A DNA stretch of 46,519 bases from Ligilactobacillus murinus DSM 20452 = NBRC 14221 (GCF_001591685.1 NZ_BCVJ01000009.1:1-46519), one strand, 5' to 3'; shown: positions 32,168-41,421, counted from the stretch's first letter. Numbers and translations are program-made. The notes: generated by a model from the sequence alone, not told the origin.

Positions 32168-32560
32168 TTACGCCCCCTCGATTTTGATATAGATCCCTGG
32201 TACTTCAGACCAAAACTTTTCAACATGTAACCCCGCGATCAACCTATCATCTTCCCAAAAGCCAAGATCAGTCATGCAGTCTTGAAGTAACTTCATCATG
32301 TTGTCCAAGTCTGGCTTAGTCGTCTTATAGCTTCCGTTTTCGTGATCACCATTCGGATATAGCCATTTGACTTGCAAGATGACCAACTTCTTAAATTTCG
32401 TTTCCGGAACAAACTTCGCTAAATGAGCTGTCAACTTTTCTCGTGCTGCTTTCAACTCTGCTGGTTCATAAAATATCGGCTTACCATTCTTCGCGACAGT
32501 CACTTTTTTCTGTTGGTGCGTAGTGTTTGGGATATCCTTCATTGGCACAAAAAATTCCAT
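32168..32560 (-). CDS. rusA: RusA-like Holliday junction resolvase
   Basis: A protein of 130 residues. It has the RusA pattern KPDLDNMMKLLQDCM (about 81-95) with conserved Asp residues, and FWEDDRLI, whose DD pair is part of the metal site. It resolves recombination intermediates during phage replication and packaging. The start is behind GAGGTG, 8 bases after a TGTCA-rich region. Confidence 0.85.
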   Translation of the reverse strand: MEFFVPMKDIPNTTHQQKKVTVAKNGKPIFYEPAELKAAREKLTAHLAKFVPETKFKKLVILQVKWLYPNGDHENGSYKTTKPDLDNMMKLLQDCMTDLGFWEDDRLIAGLHVEKFWSEVPGIYIKIEGA

Positions 32561-32564
32561 TATT

Positions 32565-32761
32565 TGTCACACCTCGTTTATCTCTATTTTTTTATCTTTT
32601 CATTTTTGTCACAGCCAAACTTTGTCACTCGTCGTGTCCATTCATATCTATCCCCCTAGTGGGAGATATGAATGACACCGATGACAGTTGACGTGACAAG
32701 GTTTTGGCGTTGTCATTCACTGTCATTTCTTCTTAGATATGACCGGAACTGTCACTTGTCA
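32565..32761. repeat. TGTCA/TGACA iteron-like cluster with central hairpin (candidate replication origin)
   Basis: Ten copies of the pentamer occur in 197 bases: TGTCA at 32565, 32607, 32623; TGACA at 32673, 32682, 32694; TGTCA at 32711, 32721, 32750, 32757. A long hairpin, ATTCATATCT paired with AGATATGAAT plus CCC/GGG, lies in the middle (32640-32673). Chance would give less than one copy. The site lies directly downstream of the primase-helicase gene, a common location for phage origins; an operator is an alternative. Confidence 0.5.
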
Positions 32762-32795
32762 TTTCTATTTAGCTATGACGATAGAATTTTATTAT

Positions 32796-35021
32796 TTAAC
32801 CATTAGTTTTTATCAAATACCCACCTTCGACTTTAAAAGAATCTATCTTCTTGACTCTGTTGTATACAGCAGTTCTTTGTATTTCGAGATAATCAGCTAT
32901 CTGTTTAACTTCTACAGGGCCACCGTTCATGCTTAAAGCATTAAACGCACTCTCCACTTCTTGTTTTGACTTGTCAGCTCTTTCTTGATTTGACTTCTGA
33001 GTTCCTTTTTTCCATTTTTCTCTTACGTCTTCTTCTGGATTGATATCTTGTAAACTTTCGTCAAGCATGTGAATTGGATATTTGAACCAAGCGTTTACCG
33101 GAGTAAATTTAGGAAACTCACGCAGTGTCCCTTCTAAACGCCATGCGGTAGCTTGTCTTACCATCGTTACTGCAAGATCTTTTTGCTCGTTGATATATTT
33201 CAACTTTTCCGGATCTTGAATAGCTTTCATCAAGTGTTTACCCATTTCTGATTTGCTGAAGATATCGTCTTGGCCAATATCTGAGTAAGTAGGGTTATAC
33301 GCCTTGATTGCTCCTGCGTAAACGTTACAGATTGCATCATTTTCACGTTGCTTGTACCTGTTCTCGTCGACCGGCAATTCTATCAAGTCTAAGATCGCGT
33401 CTGGATCTCGTGCAAAAACTCCGGAACCAGAAGAACGATCGATAGAACTTTTGCCACCTTGAGCACCTTTTGAATGGTGGTGAGCATAGATAACTGAACA
33501 CTGCAGTTCTGTAGCAATCATGTCGAACTGATTAACAAAAACTGACATGTCATGAGCGTTGTTTTCATCTCCGGTCAGCACTTTATAGATCGGATCGATT
33601 ATGACTGCGATGTAGTCTGATTTTTGCGCTCTCCGGATAAGTTTTGGTGCTAGCTTGTCCATTGGGCTTGTCTTACCACGTAAATTCCAGACATCGATGT
33701 TCCCCACATTATCGTGGCCACGTCCTAATTCTTTGTAGATGTCAGCAAAACGTTTTTTGGCTGATCGTTCGTCTAGCTCAAGGTTCACATATAAGACTTT
33801 TCCTTGCTGACACTTGAAGCCGAACCACTCCCAACCTTCAGCGATCGCAATAGCTAACTGAATAAGCGAGAACGATTTACCAGCTTTTGACGGCCCAGCG
33901 ATCAGCATTTTATGACCTTGTCGAAGAACTCCTTCGATCAGTTCCGGCGCTAACACGATCGGTTCATCAAAGAGATCTGCCATATTTTCCATTTCTGGCA
34001 AGTTGTCGTTCATGTCTTCGATGTATTCTTTCCACTCGTCCCAACTTTGCTGACCAATATTTCTGGCCACTAAAAATTGTTTTTTGCCGGCACGCTCAAA
34101 GCCTGGCAATCTAGTTAGTCGTGAAGGGTTCTTGTTTTGCTTATCAATGAATAGCCCGTTTTTCTCAACGATCTTATACAGATAGTCGACACGTTCTTGA
34201 TACTCACCATAATTAGCAGCGTCCACTTTGACTACTGCGTGCAAACTCTTACCGCCGGAATAAGTCAATGTCGCGATCGGTAATTCGAGCTTACGCAGGA
34301 TCTCGTTTTGCTTGGCCACGTCCATGTTGTCGGACTCGATCAAAGCATAACGAAAATCAATGACGTTCTCGTTTTTGACACCTTTACCATCAAGTGGATT
34401 AAATCTGATCCAGGCCCCGGCTTGTTCGTTTGGATCGCCTAGAACTGCACCGATATCTTTTGTTTGCTTAAGCTTTTCAATGATCGTTCCAGCGGTCCAA
34501 GTGTATACACCTTGGGTTGGCAACCATTTCTCTTTATCACCGTGTTGGCTCAAGTAAGCATCGTTCACAAAACCGACGATATCATCAGCTCTAAAAAGTG
34601 TTTCGAAGTAATCAGTGATTTGTTTGATTGGATCCCAATTTTTAGGCTCTTTGACTTCTTCACCTAAAATGTAATCAGTATTCACAACTTGATAGCCACG
34701 ATCGATATCAGATGCAACAAAGCTATCGTTCCAGCCAAAGCTAGTCGTATCGCTTGATGGTGGTCTCCAGCCATTTTCTTTGGCCAACTGTGTGATCGTT
34801 GCACCGGTGACTGGTTTAGCAGATCCGTTGAATTTCTCCCACTTCTTTTCTGTTTCACCATCGTGATAACGAGCCATATCGCGTTGACTCCAGCTATCCC
34901 AATCACTGAGCGAGTAGCCTTCATGTTTTAAAGCGAAGCCCACATTTAGCCATTCTTGGTAATTTAAAGTTGCTGGATCGATATAGTCTAGTAGCTCGAC
35001 TAAGTTCAATTTATTTTCCAA
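32796..35021 (-). CDS. replicative primase-helicase (AEP-like primase plus RepA-like ATPase)
   Basis: A protein of 741 residues. The N-terminus (1-90) resembles PriCT_2 (WLNVGFALKHEGYSL). Residues about 195-310 carry archaeo-eukaryotic primase-like motifs: IESDNMD, SGGKSLHAVVKVDA and RLTRLPGFERAG. A hexameric ATPase follows: Walker A AGPSKAGKS (375-383), a Walker B-like IAVIIDPIYK, and IYAHHHSKGA. A C-terminal HTH (EVKQIADYLEIQRTAVYNRVKKI) is present. It starts at TTG with GGGAG upstream. It likely opens the origin, unwinds DNA and primes synthesis. Confidence 0.8.
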   Translation of the reverse strand: MENKLNLVELLDYIDPATLNYQEWLNVGFALKHEGYSLSDWDSWSQRDMARYHDGETEKKWEKFNGSAKPVTGATITQLAKENGWRPPSSDTTSFGWNDSFVASDIDRGYQVVNTDYILGEEVKEPKNWDPIKQITDYFETLFRADDIVGFVNDAYLSQHGDKEKWLPTQGVYTWTAGTIIEKLKQTKDIGAVLGDPNEQAGAWIRFNPLDGKGVKNENVIDFRYALIESDNMDVAKQNEILRKLELPIATLTYSGGKSLHAVVKVDAANYGEYQERVDYLYKIVEKNGLFIDKQNKNPSRLTRLPGFERAGKKQFLVARNIGQQSWDEWKEYIEDMNDNLPEMENMADLFDEPIVLAPELIEGVLRQGHKMLIAGPSKAGKSFSLIQLAIAIAEGWEWFGFKCQQGKVLYVNLELDERSAKKRFADIYKELGRGHDNVGNIDVWNLRGKTSPMDKLAPKLIRRAQKSDYIAVIIDPIYKVLTGDENNAHDMSVFVNQFDMIATELQCSVIYAHHHSKGAQGGKSSIDRSSGSGVFARDPDAILDLIELPVDENRYKQRENDAICNVYAGAIKAYNPTYSDIGQDDIFSKSEMGKHLMKAIQDPEKLKYINEQKDLAVTMVRQATAWRLEGTLREFPKFTPVNAWFKYPIHMLDESLQDINPEEDVREKWKKGTQKSNQERADKSKQEVESAFNALSMNGGPVEVKQIADYLEIQRTAVYNRVKKIDSFKVEGGYLIKTNG

Positions 35022-35024
35022 AAG

Positions 35025-35204
35025 CTACTCCCTTCTTCCATCTCCAAATTTTTCTTTGATAGTGTTAAATGCTGCATTCCAACCATCGTTATAACCAAGA
35101 TCGTAAGCAGTAGTTACACGTTCATTCATATTTGCTTCGATATTTTCAATTCGTTCACGTTCATCTGCGAAAATGCCGGCAATTTCTTCTTGAATGTCTT
35201 TCAT
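35025..35204 (-). CDS. small helical protein
   Basis: Fifty-nine residues from ATG 35202-35204, with GAGGAGGG six bases upstream (an ATG two codons earlier abuts that site). It is acidic and helical (ADERERIENIEANMNERV), ending in KEKFGDGRRE. It immediately precedes the primase-helicase gene. The function is unknown. Confidence 0.5.
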   Translation of the reverse strand: MKDIQEEIAGIFADERERIENIEANMNERVTTAYDLGYNDGWNAAFNTIKEKFGDGRRE

Positions 35205-35225
35205 GTTCATCCCTCCTCATATTTT

Positions 35226-35355
35226 TTGAATCGATTCAATGCCCGGACTCAGAATCGAACTGAGATTTTTACTGTAAATAAATCTTTTTCGTAGGCTTGT
35301 TTTGGTGGAATGTGTGGCACCAGCCCCGGGCGTGATCCCCACAGTAAAAACTGTG
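35226..35355 (-). ncRNA. tRNA-like fold flanked by a perfect palindrome
   Basis: On the minus strand GCCCGGG (35331-35325) pairs with TCCGGGC (35247-35241) as a 7-bp acceptor-like stem. CTCAG-TTCGATT-CTGAG is a perfect T-arm, and TGGTG/CACCA gives a second arm. The region between is 38 nt, A/T-rich, and offers no normal 7-base anticodon loop. A perfect 14-bp palindrome TTGAATCGATTCAA (35226-35239) adjoins the 3' side, and a CACAGT-AAAA-ACTGTG hairpin (35340-35355) the 5' side. A tRNA pseudogene or a structured regulatory RNA are both possible. Confidence 0.35.
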
Positions 35356-35369
35356 AGGAAAATATTTTT

Positions 35370-36950
35370 TTAATTTGGTTGGTATTCAGCCGGTGTGATC
35401 CCTGCTGGAATTCTCCAACCATTAGCAGCGATCCGATTTATCAGCTTAGTTGCGTGTTCAAATTGCCACGTTCCGACGTGATTGAAACCACGACCTTCTA
35501 AAAATCTGATCTGTTTTGGCGTTGTTAGGCCAGCATCACGACGCTTGCTGAGTCTTTCAAGTAGCATTTCTGCTTTACCGGCATTTTCGATATCATCTGG
35601 ATAGATCCCCAGTTTTTCAAGCGCTTTGATCTGCTTATCTGTTGGTGGCCCCATTTGAAAACCAAACGCCGGCACAAAATCGGTTAGGTCTGAAGCTTGG
35701 ATCGATAACTCGAATTGCAAAGGATCAACAAGCTTACGTTTGCGACGTTTCATCTCTGCTAGCTGTTCAGCTAAGGCTTGTTCACGCTCTGCGACAACAT
35801 CTTTTTGAGCTTGCTCTTCAGCTAACTCTAAATCGATCGCTGTCCCGGCTTCTTCGATATTTTCAGTCATCTTCTTAGCGACTTTTTCATCGGTGGCTAT
35901 CAAATGTGCCGGGTGACAAAGCTCGTGACGTTCTGTGTGCCATAAGAAGTCTAGTAGAAGCAGTTCTTCTTTTCCTGGTGCAAGTCGAGTACCACGCCCC
36001 ACCATTTGGCTATATAGCGCTCTAACTTTAGTTGGTCGAAGTACGACCACACAGTCAACATCTGGACAGTCCCAGCCTTCAGTCAATAACATCGAATTAC
36101 ACAAGACGTTATACTTGTTATTCTCAAAGTCAGTTAGAATTTGCTCGCGATCTTGCGACTCTCCGTTTACTTCAGCTGCTTTAAAACCGTGCTCGTTTAA
36201 GATGTCTCGGAACTTTTGTGACGTTTTAACCAGTGGCAGGAACACAACTGTTTTACGATCTTTACACTGCTTTTCCATTTCTGTAGCGATCTGTTCGAGA
36301 TAGGGATCTAACGCTGTTCCTAAATCTTTTGTCGAGAAATCTCCAGCTTGCTGTTTTACAGCAGATAGATCTAACTTGAGCGGGATCGTTAAAGCTTTGA
36401 TTGGTGATAGATATTTAGCTCTTATTGCTTCAGCTAAGCCGTACTCATAAGCTAGACTGTCAAAGTATGAACCTAAATTTTTCATATCGCCCCGGTCTGG
36501 CGTTGCGGTAACGCCCAGCACGTTTGCATTCTCAAAGTGTTTTAGCACTCGTTGATAGCCATCTGAGATACAGTGATGTGCTTCATCGATCACGATCGTA
36601 TCAAAGAAGTCTGGTGAAAATTTTTCTAAACGTTTTGGACGTTGCATCGTTTGGACAGATCCAACTACTACTCGATAGAAACTGTTAAGACTTGTCTGCT
36701 CTGCTTTTTCAGTTGCTGTCTTTAGGCCAGTTGATTTGTAAAGCTTATCTGCAGCTTGCTCTAATAACTCACCACGATGTGCCAAAACTAAAACCCGCTC
36801 GCCTAATTTGACCCGATCTTCGATGATCTTAGAAAATACGATTGTCTTTCCGGTCCCAGTAGGTAAAACTAGCAAAGTTCGCTTATTACCTTTCTCCCAT
36901 TCTTCCTGTACTCTCTTACGTGATTCTTCTTGGTAAGGTCTTAATTCCAT
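35370..36950 (-). CDS. SF2 DNA helicase (DEAH/ResIII type)
   Basis: A protein of 526 residues. Motif I PTGTGKT (about 30-36), motif II DEAH (about 122-125), motif III VTATP, and motif VI QMVGRGTRLAPGK. C-terminal small repeats (PTDKQIKALEKLGIYPDDI and TPKQIRFLEGRGF) resemble helicase accessory modules. It belongs to the phage replication/recombination block. The ribosome binding site AGGAGG precedes the ATG. Confidence 0.9.
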   Translation of the reverse strand: MELRPYQEESRKRVQEEWEKGNKRTLLVLPTGTGKTIVFSKIIEDRVKLGERVLVLAHRGELLEQAADKLYKSTGLKTATEKAEQTSLNSFYRVVVGSVQTMQRPKRLEKFSPDFFDTIVIDEAHHCISDGYQRVLKHFENANVLGVTATPDRGDMKNLGSYFDSLAYEYGLAEAIRAKYLSPIKALTIPLKLDLSAVKQQAGDFSTKDLGTALDPYLEQIATEMEKQCKDRKTVVFLPLVKTSQKFRDILNEHGFKAAEVNGESQDREQILTDFENNKYNVLCNSMLLTEGWDCPDVDCVVVLRPTKVRALYSQMVGRGTRLAPGKEELLLLDFLWHTERHELCHPAHLIATDEKVAKKMTENIEEAGTAIDLELAEEQAQKDVVAEREQALAEQLAEMKRRKRKLVDPLQFELSIQASDLTDFVPAFGFQMGPPTDKQIKALEKLGIYPDDIENAGKAEMLLERLSKRRDAGLTTPKQIRFLEGRGFNHVGTWQFEHATKLINRIAANGWRIPAGITPAEYQPN

Positions 36951-36961
36951 TAGATTTCCTC

Positions 36962-37705
36962 CTAAGCTAGGATGGTGATCTTGCCATTGCTGATTTTAGC
37001 CTTTAAAGACTTTTCAAAGTAATTTTTGATGTTTTTGATAGCTACATTTCTCCAAATTCCACCATCTGCTTCAAATAGTGCACAACGTGGTCCTTCTTTC
37101 ATTCGGAACACAAATTTTGATTCAGGCTGTGCTACTTCATTGAATGTTCGATAAGGCGCTAAAGTAACTGGATTTGGAACTTTGACATCGACTTTTGAAG
37201 CAACACCTTGATTGATCGTGACTGCTTGTGAAACTCCATCGTCACCGACAGTCTTAACAGAGTCCTCACTGATATTACCAACTACTTTCAGTAAGATCTC
37301 ACGGTCTGAACTATCCGTAAAAATAGACTGCAGCTTGATGTTAAATTCTTCTGAGTGGTAGAAGTAATCAAAACTGAACGCTGGGACGATCGCATTAACT
37401 TCAGCTAATCGTTCTCGACTACCATTGACTTCTAATTGTCCTTCTAAAAATACAGTTTGCTCATCTTTGACCGTTAAAATAAGTCGATCATCTTTTCGAT
37501 CTAGTTCAGACTTGATGTAATCAACTAAGCTAGATAATGTGTTCAGATTTAAACTTTGTTTTGCGGTATATGCTACTGGATCTACTCGATGTGCAACACC
37601 TTCACCATCGATCACGTATGGAATCTCTTTGATAAACACGACCCGGCTTTCTGGCTCAATACCGTTATTTGTTAAAAAACTTAATGCTTCTTCTGTTAAA
37701 CTCAT
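36962..37705 (-). CDS. DUF2303 (YfdQ-like) protein
   Basis: A protein of 247 residues with the DUF2303 pattern: LNTLSSLVDYIKSEL near residue 55, PYRTFNEVAQPESKFVFRMK near 184-203 and CALFEADGGIWRNVA followed by a C-terminal ITILA. It is encoded in recombination modules. The function is unknown. Confidence 0.6.
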   Translation of the reverse strand: MSLTEEALSFLTNNGIEPESRVVFIKEIPYVIDGEGVAHRVDPVAYTAKQSLNLNTLSSLVDYIKSELDRKDDRLILTVKDEQTVFLEGQLEVNGSRERLAEVNAIVPAFSFDYFYHSEEFNIKLQSIFTDSSDREILLKVVGNISEDSVKTVGDDGVSQAVTINQGVASKVDVKVPNPVTLAPYRTFNEVAQPESKFVFRMKEGPRCALFEADGGIWRNVAIKNIKNYFEKSLKAKISNGKITILA

Positions 37706-37710
37706 GACTG

Positions 37711-38133
37711 TTACCCCCGTTTTTCTTGTAAATCAATTACTTTAGCTTTAGTTTCTTTCTCGACCACGTCTACTGGTTTACCAACGTCAGTCTTTAGTTG
37801 GCTATCTTCTGGATCAAAGTAAGTTTGTCCTGGCGCTCCAGAACTAAGCTCATGCGCCTCAATTCGCCCTGTCTTAATATCTTTTCCAGTTAAAACCGTC
37901 GTTTCAACTTCTTCTGTTGGTGCTAATACCGACTTGATCCCAGTGGCTAAATTTACCGTTTGGCGTTTCTCGTCCGGTGTAAAACCAAGTGTGATTGTGA
38001 TTGTCCGTTTCCGTTTTGCCGGCACGTTAGGATCATGGATATTTTTGAAGACTGCTTCTAGTTCCTTATCTAACTTCTCTTGGATAACTCCATAAGCCAT
38101 CCGTGATAAATTCAAATCGATCTCTTTTGACAT
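37711..38133 (-). CDS. 'replication terminator protein'-like phage protein
   Basis: A protein of 140 residues with the pattern seen in Bacillota mobile elements under this name: KLDKELEAVFKNIHDPNVPA, KRKRTITITLGFTPDEKRQ and SSGAPGQTYFDPED. The name is a database label; no experimental role is implied. It is tightly packed between DUF669 and DUF2303 genes (5-base gap to the next). Confidence 0.6.
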   Translation of the reverse strand: MSKEIDLNLSRMAYGVIQEKLDKELEAVFKNIHDPNVPAKRKRTITITLGFTPDEKRQTVNLATGIKSVLAPTEEVETTVLTGKDIKTGRIEAHELSSGAPGQTYFDPEDSQLKTDVGKPVDVVEKETKAKVIDLQEKRG

Positions 38134-38145
38134 TATTCTTACCTC

Positions 38146-38757
38146 CTAAAATGCTCCTGGTGTAAAACCGCCTTGCGCAGGTTGTTGCGGTTGTACTGGC
38201 GCAGGCTGTACTGGTTGAGTTGTTTGTTGTGGTGTCACTGGTGCTTGTTGTACTGGCTGTGGTTGTGGTTGCGGTTGTACCGTTGTTTGTGCCGGCGCAG
38301 GTTGTTGTGCACTAGCGATCTCTGGCGCATCTGGTTTAAGAAACTTTTTGGCCCTGTTATTTGAACGGTCGTTTCCGTTGTTATCTTGATAGTGATTTAC
38401 TTCAAGTTCTGCATAACCAAAACTCCCGATGACAGCGTTCCAGTTTGGCATAAACGTTTGGCCAATGACTGGATTTTGGCCAATAGCAGTGAAGAACTCT
38501 GTCAATTTCCACTGCATACGTTTCAGCAAATACAAACGTTCTTTTACTGACGTCTTACCTTTAGTGCCGACAAATTCCATTTCGATCTCAGCGTAAGGTG
38601 TGCCGTTAGGGATTTTGTCTGACTTACCATCATAGATCTTGCGTTCAAAATTTTTGACTGTAAACTTGCAAACCCCAGGATCGAGTACGACAAACTCACT
38701 TTCTTCAGCGGTAAAACCACTGTCCCATGTTAAAAATTCATTTTCTGCTGTATTCAT
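38146..38757 (-). CDS. DUF669 recombination-associated protein
   Basis: A protein of 203 residues. The DUF669 core (about 20-140) includes FTVKNFERKIYDGKSDKIPN, ERLYLLKRMQWKL and KLTEFFTAIGQ. A low-complexity P/Q tail follows and ends in GGFTPGAF. DUF669 proteins are encoded with Sak4-type ATPases and are thought to act as single-strand-binding partners. Confidence 0.75.
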   Translation of the reverse strand: MNTAENEFLTWDSGFTAEESEFVVLDPGVCKFTVKNFERKIYDGKSDKIPNGTPYAEIEMEFVGTKGKTSVKERLYLLKRMQWKLTEFFTAIGQNPVIGQTFMPNWNAVIGSFGYAELEVNHYQDNNGNDRSNNRAKKFLKPDAPEIASAQQPAPAQTTVQPQPQPQPVQQAPVTPQQTTQPVQPAPVQPQQPAQGGFTPGAF

Positions 38758-38768
38758 TTTTTATCCTC

Positions 38769-39869
38769 CTAATTATTTAAAAATTTCAAGGCTTCATCCC
38801 ATTTAGAAACTAAATAAGCCCACAAATCTTGCGGAACGTTCTCAGTCGGCGTTCCTTCCGGCATAAAACCTGCATTATAGATAAGCTTCATGACATCTTT
38901 AGTGGATAATTGGCTCATTCTCATTAAATCAGCAACGTCTTGTGGAATAGCTGCAGAAATCTCTTCTGTATATTCCCGCGCCGGTAAATTTTCTGGTGGT
39001 GCCATTTGCACTTCTTGTTGTTGCGGTGGTTCTTCCGGTAATGGTACTTGCTCTTGTTGAACCGGTGGTACCTGTTGCGGTTGAATTTGTGATGGTGCAG
39101 GCTGAACTGCTGCTTGGACCGGTTGTTGTACTGGTTCAGCTTGTGGCATCGCTTGTTCAAGTTGAACTCTGATCTGTTCATAATCAAATGGAAGCTCATC
39201 AGCAAGTCCCAAGCGATTTTTAGCATCCCAGGTCGGTTTATGTGTCGTATACATTACACGTTGGCCACCAGTCGCTTTTTTACTATTAGTCTTACTATCT
39301 GTAATGACAGTCGTCTTGAAATTGGCAAACAAGATCATATCCGCCCACTCTTTTACCAGTGAGGCATCACGTCGTTCTAACTTCAGTACATAGCGATCAA
39401 ACGCTCCTAGTTCATCAGGTAATTCATGCTTCTTAGTTTCTGAATGAGCTAAAAGAACAACGTTGTAATTTAACTCAACCAGTTCACTTAGTTTGTTTAA
39501 AAGCTTTCCAATCTCATCAGCTAAAGCAACATAGCGTGTACCATAACTAGAAGCATCAATCGCATCCCAGTTATTTTTTGCCATTAAATGTTGTTTTGCT
39601 AAATTTTCAGCCCAATCCATCGTGTCGATCACAATCGTTCTAGCAATACCCGAAGTACTTTTTAAATACTCAAGTTCTTCAAGTAGCATTGTCCAACTAG
39701 TTGGATCAGGTAACTTTTGGCTATCAATAAAATTTGTTGAACCTTCAGTATCGATATACACTGGTTGTGGAAAGTTATTAGCAAATGTTGTCTTTCCAAT
39801 TCCTTCCGGACCATATACGACTACTTTTAAAGCTTTTGTTTGTCGTGTACTTGTAACTGTAAAATTCAT
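38769..39869 (-). CDS. Sak4-like AAA ATPase (single-strand annealing)
   Basis: A protein of 366 residues. It has a P-loop YGPEGIGKTTFA (about 19-30), YIDTEGST, and a Walker B-like IVIDTMDWAE (about 79-88), with a RecA-like fold typical of Sak4/AAA_24. A P/Q-rich linker occurs at about 240-305, then a helical C-terminus. It likely anneals single strands with the DUF669 partner. The start has GAAAGGAG upstream. Confidence 0.8.
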   Translation of the reverse strand: MNFTVTSTRQTKALKVVVYGPEGIGKTTFANNFPQPVYIDTEGSTNFIDSQKLPDPTSWTMLLEELEYLKSTSGIARTIVIDTMDWAENLAKQHLMAKNNWDAIDASSYGTRYVALADEIGKLLNKLSELVELNYNVVLLAHSETKKHELPDELGAFDRYVLKLERRDASLVKEWADMILFANFKTTVITDSKTNSKKATGGQRVMYTTHKPTWDAKNRLGLADELPFDYEQIRVQLEQAMPQAEPVQQPVQAAVQPAPSQIQPQQVPPVQQEQVPLPEEPPQQQEVQMAPPENLPAREYTEEISAAIPQDVADLMRMSQLSTKDVMKLIYNAGFMPEGTPTENVPQDLWAYLVSKWDEALKFLNN

Positions 39870-41174
39870 TTAAAACGCTCCTTTCGTCGACCAGTCATTT
39901 ACTGGCGGTGTAGTTGGTTTGTTTAGAGTTTCATTTTTAACTGCATAACCATCTTCGATAATGATCTCGCACTCATCGCCGACTGAAACTCGAGTAGCGA
40001 TCGCTTGTAGTCCTTCTTGCTCAAGCCACGCACCAAATTCTTGTAGTGTGGCCATGTCCATCTGTTCCAATTTATCCAAAAGGACAAACCCGCATTCCGG
40101 TTTAAGCTTCCGAACGATCGCAGTCGAAACTTTCAACTGATCAGAGCCAGACATGTTATCCCATTTTTGGCCATTGTAGATCAATTCACCTTCTTGAACT
40201 GATAAACCTGGCAATGGTAACGGCGCTTGATCTAACAATGCTGTTCGTTGTTCACGAATGTTATCGATCTTGACAGTAAGCTCTTCGTATTTTTCTTTGT
40301 ACTCTGCAGCGTCCATCTCCGCTTTTTCTTTATCAGAATTAGCCCGGACTTTTCGATTGATCTCATCGATATCAGCAATATTCTTTTGAAGCTCTTCAGT
40401 CGACTCATCTTGTAAGTCAAGCGCTGACTTTTGAGCGATCTCTAAATTTTGTGCTGTTTGCTGATGTCGAGACTCGTATTCTGCGAGTTGCTGACGTAAA
40501 CGTGCTAACTCTGCTTCTTCTTGATCGTACTGATTCTTAATAAGTGTCAAGTTTTCGCGTTTACGCTGATTTTCGCCGTTTCTAGCAAGGATCGCTTGTT
40601 GTTGCTCGATAAGTTCAGTTACAGATACCAATTCTTTTGGTGCTTCTGGATAATATGGTTGCTCTTTAGCGTATTTCGCTTTTTGATCTGCAATCTGTCC
40701 GACCATTCGACGATCGTTATATAGAGTAGCTTCTTGGTTATCCAATTCAATCAACTGTGGACCGACTCCGATGATCTGCAGTAAGATCGTAGCTTTTTCC
40801 TTAGCTGTTGACTCCATGAATTTTGGCAAGTCGATAGCAAGCTCTTCTACAAAGCTATTAAGCAACTGCTGGCCACCTTTTTGTCCGTTTGGGTCAATTA
40901 CCTTCAAGCTTGAGTTCTTACCCTTACGCTCAACGATAAGGCCGTTATTCATTGTGATATGCAAGCTTGGTGGTGTAACAGATCCTTCACGATTGGGTTT
41001 AGATGGTTTATGCTTGTTGCCGCCTAGAGCCCATGCGATCGCATCTAGCACACTTGTCTTTCCTTGGTTATTGTTTCCGCCAATGATCGTCAACCCGTTT
41101 TGGTTAGGTTCAATCACCGCAGCTTTGACTCGTTTGACGTTTTCGATTTCGAGTCTGTTGATTTTAGTCGGCAT
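39870..41174 (-). CDS. SMC/RecN-like AAA ATPase
   Basis: A protein of 434 residues. It has P-loop IIGGNNNQGKTSVLDAI (about 30-46), a long coiled coil (about 185-320), a signature-like NMSGSDQLKVS and Walker B-like CGFVLLDKLEQMD (about 366-378). It is short for SbcC/RecN, as is usual for phage versions (AAA_23). It starts within the end of the upstream gene and ends in NDWSTKGAF. Confidence 0.8.
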   Translation of the reverse strand: MPTKINRLEIENVKRVKAAVIEPNQNGLTIIGGNNNQGKTSVLDAIAWALGGNKHKPSKPNREGSVTPPSLHITMNNGLIVERKGKNSSLKVIDPNGQKGGQQLLNSFVEELAIDLPKFMESTAKEKATILLQIIGVGPQLIELDNQEATLYNDRRMVGQIADQKAKYAKEQPYYPEAPKELVSVTELIEQQQAILARNGENQRKRENLTLIKNQYDQEEAELARLRQQLAEYESRHQQTAQNLEIAQKSALDLQDESTEELQKNIADIDEINRKVRANSDKEKAEMDAAEYKEKYEELTVKIDNIREQRTALLDQAPLPLPGLSVQEGELIYNGQKWDNMSGSDQLKVSTAIVRKLKPECGFVLLDKLEQMDMATLQEFGAWLEQEGLQAIATRVSVGDECEIIIEDGYAVKNETLNKPTTPPVNDWSTKGAF

Positions 41175-41421
41175 CGCGTGTCACCACCTTTTCTTGAATG
41201 TTAGTTGCTAGATCAACAATCTCTGACGGCAAGCGCATTGTCATACCTACTAACAACTCAGCAAGTCCCAATACAGTTCCTTGATTGGCAATAACGACAT
41301 CGCTTTGACTGCCACCTCCGAATTTCGAAGCTGTGATGATGATATCGGTGTACCCTTCGCTTTTGAAAGTCTCTAACATCCCTTTGATGAGCTCTGCTTG
41401 TCTTTTTTGTTCCTTGTTCAT
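41164..41421 (-). CDS. small hypothetical protein upstream of the SMC-like ATPase
   Basis: Eighty-five residues from ATG 41419-41421 (AGGTG six to seven bases upstream; an in-frame GTG three codons earlier lies in that site). It contains SEGYTDIIITASKFGGGSQS, then an LGLAELLVGMTMRLP helix. It overlaps the ATPase gene by 11 bases. The family is unknown to me. Confidence 0.5.
   Translation of the reverse strand: MNKEQKRQAELIKGMLETFKSEGYTDIIITASKFGGGSQSDVVIANQGTVLGLAELLVGMTMRLPSEIVDLATNIQEKVVTRDAD

Noticed and set aside
31711-32192. Two plus-strand open frames of 89 and 145 codons over the small early genes
   Set aside because: They oppose several ribosome-binding-site-led minus-strand genes, have no convincing ribosome binding site and are Phe/Ser-rich, as expected from the complement of Lys/Arg-rich coding sequence.
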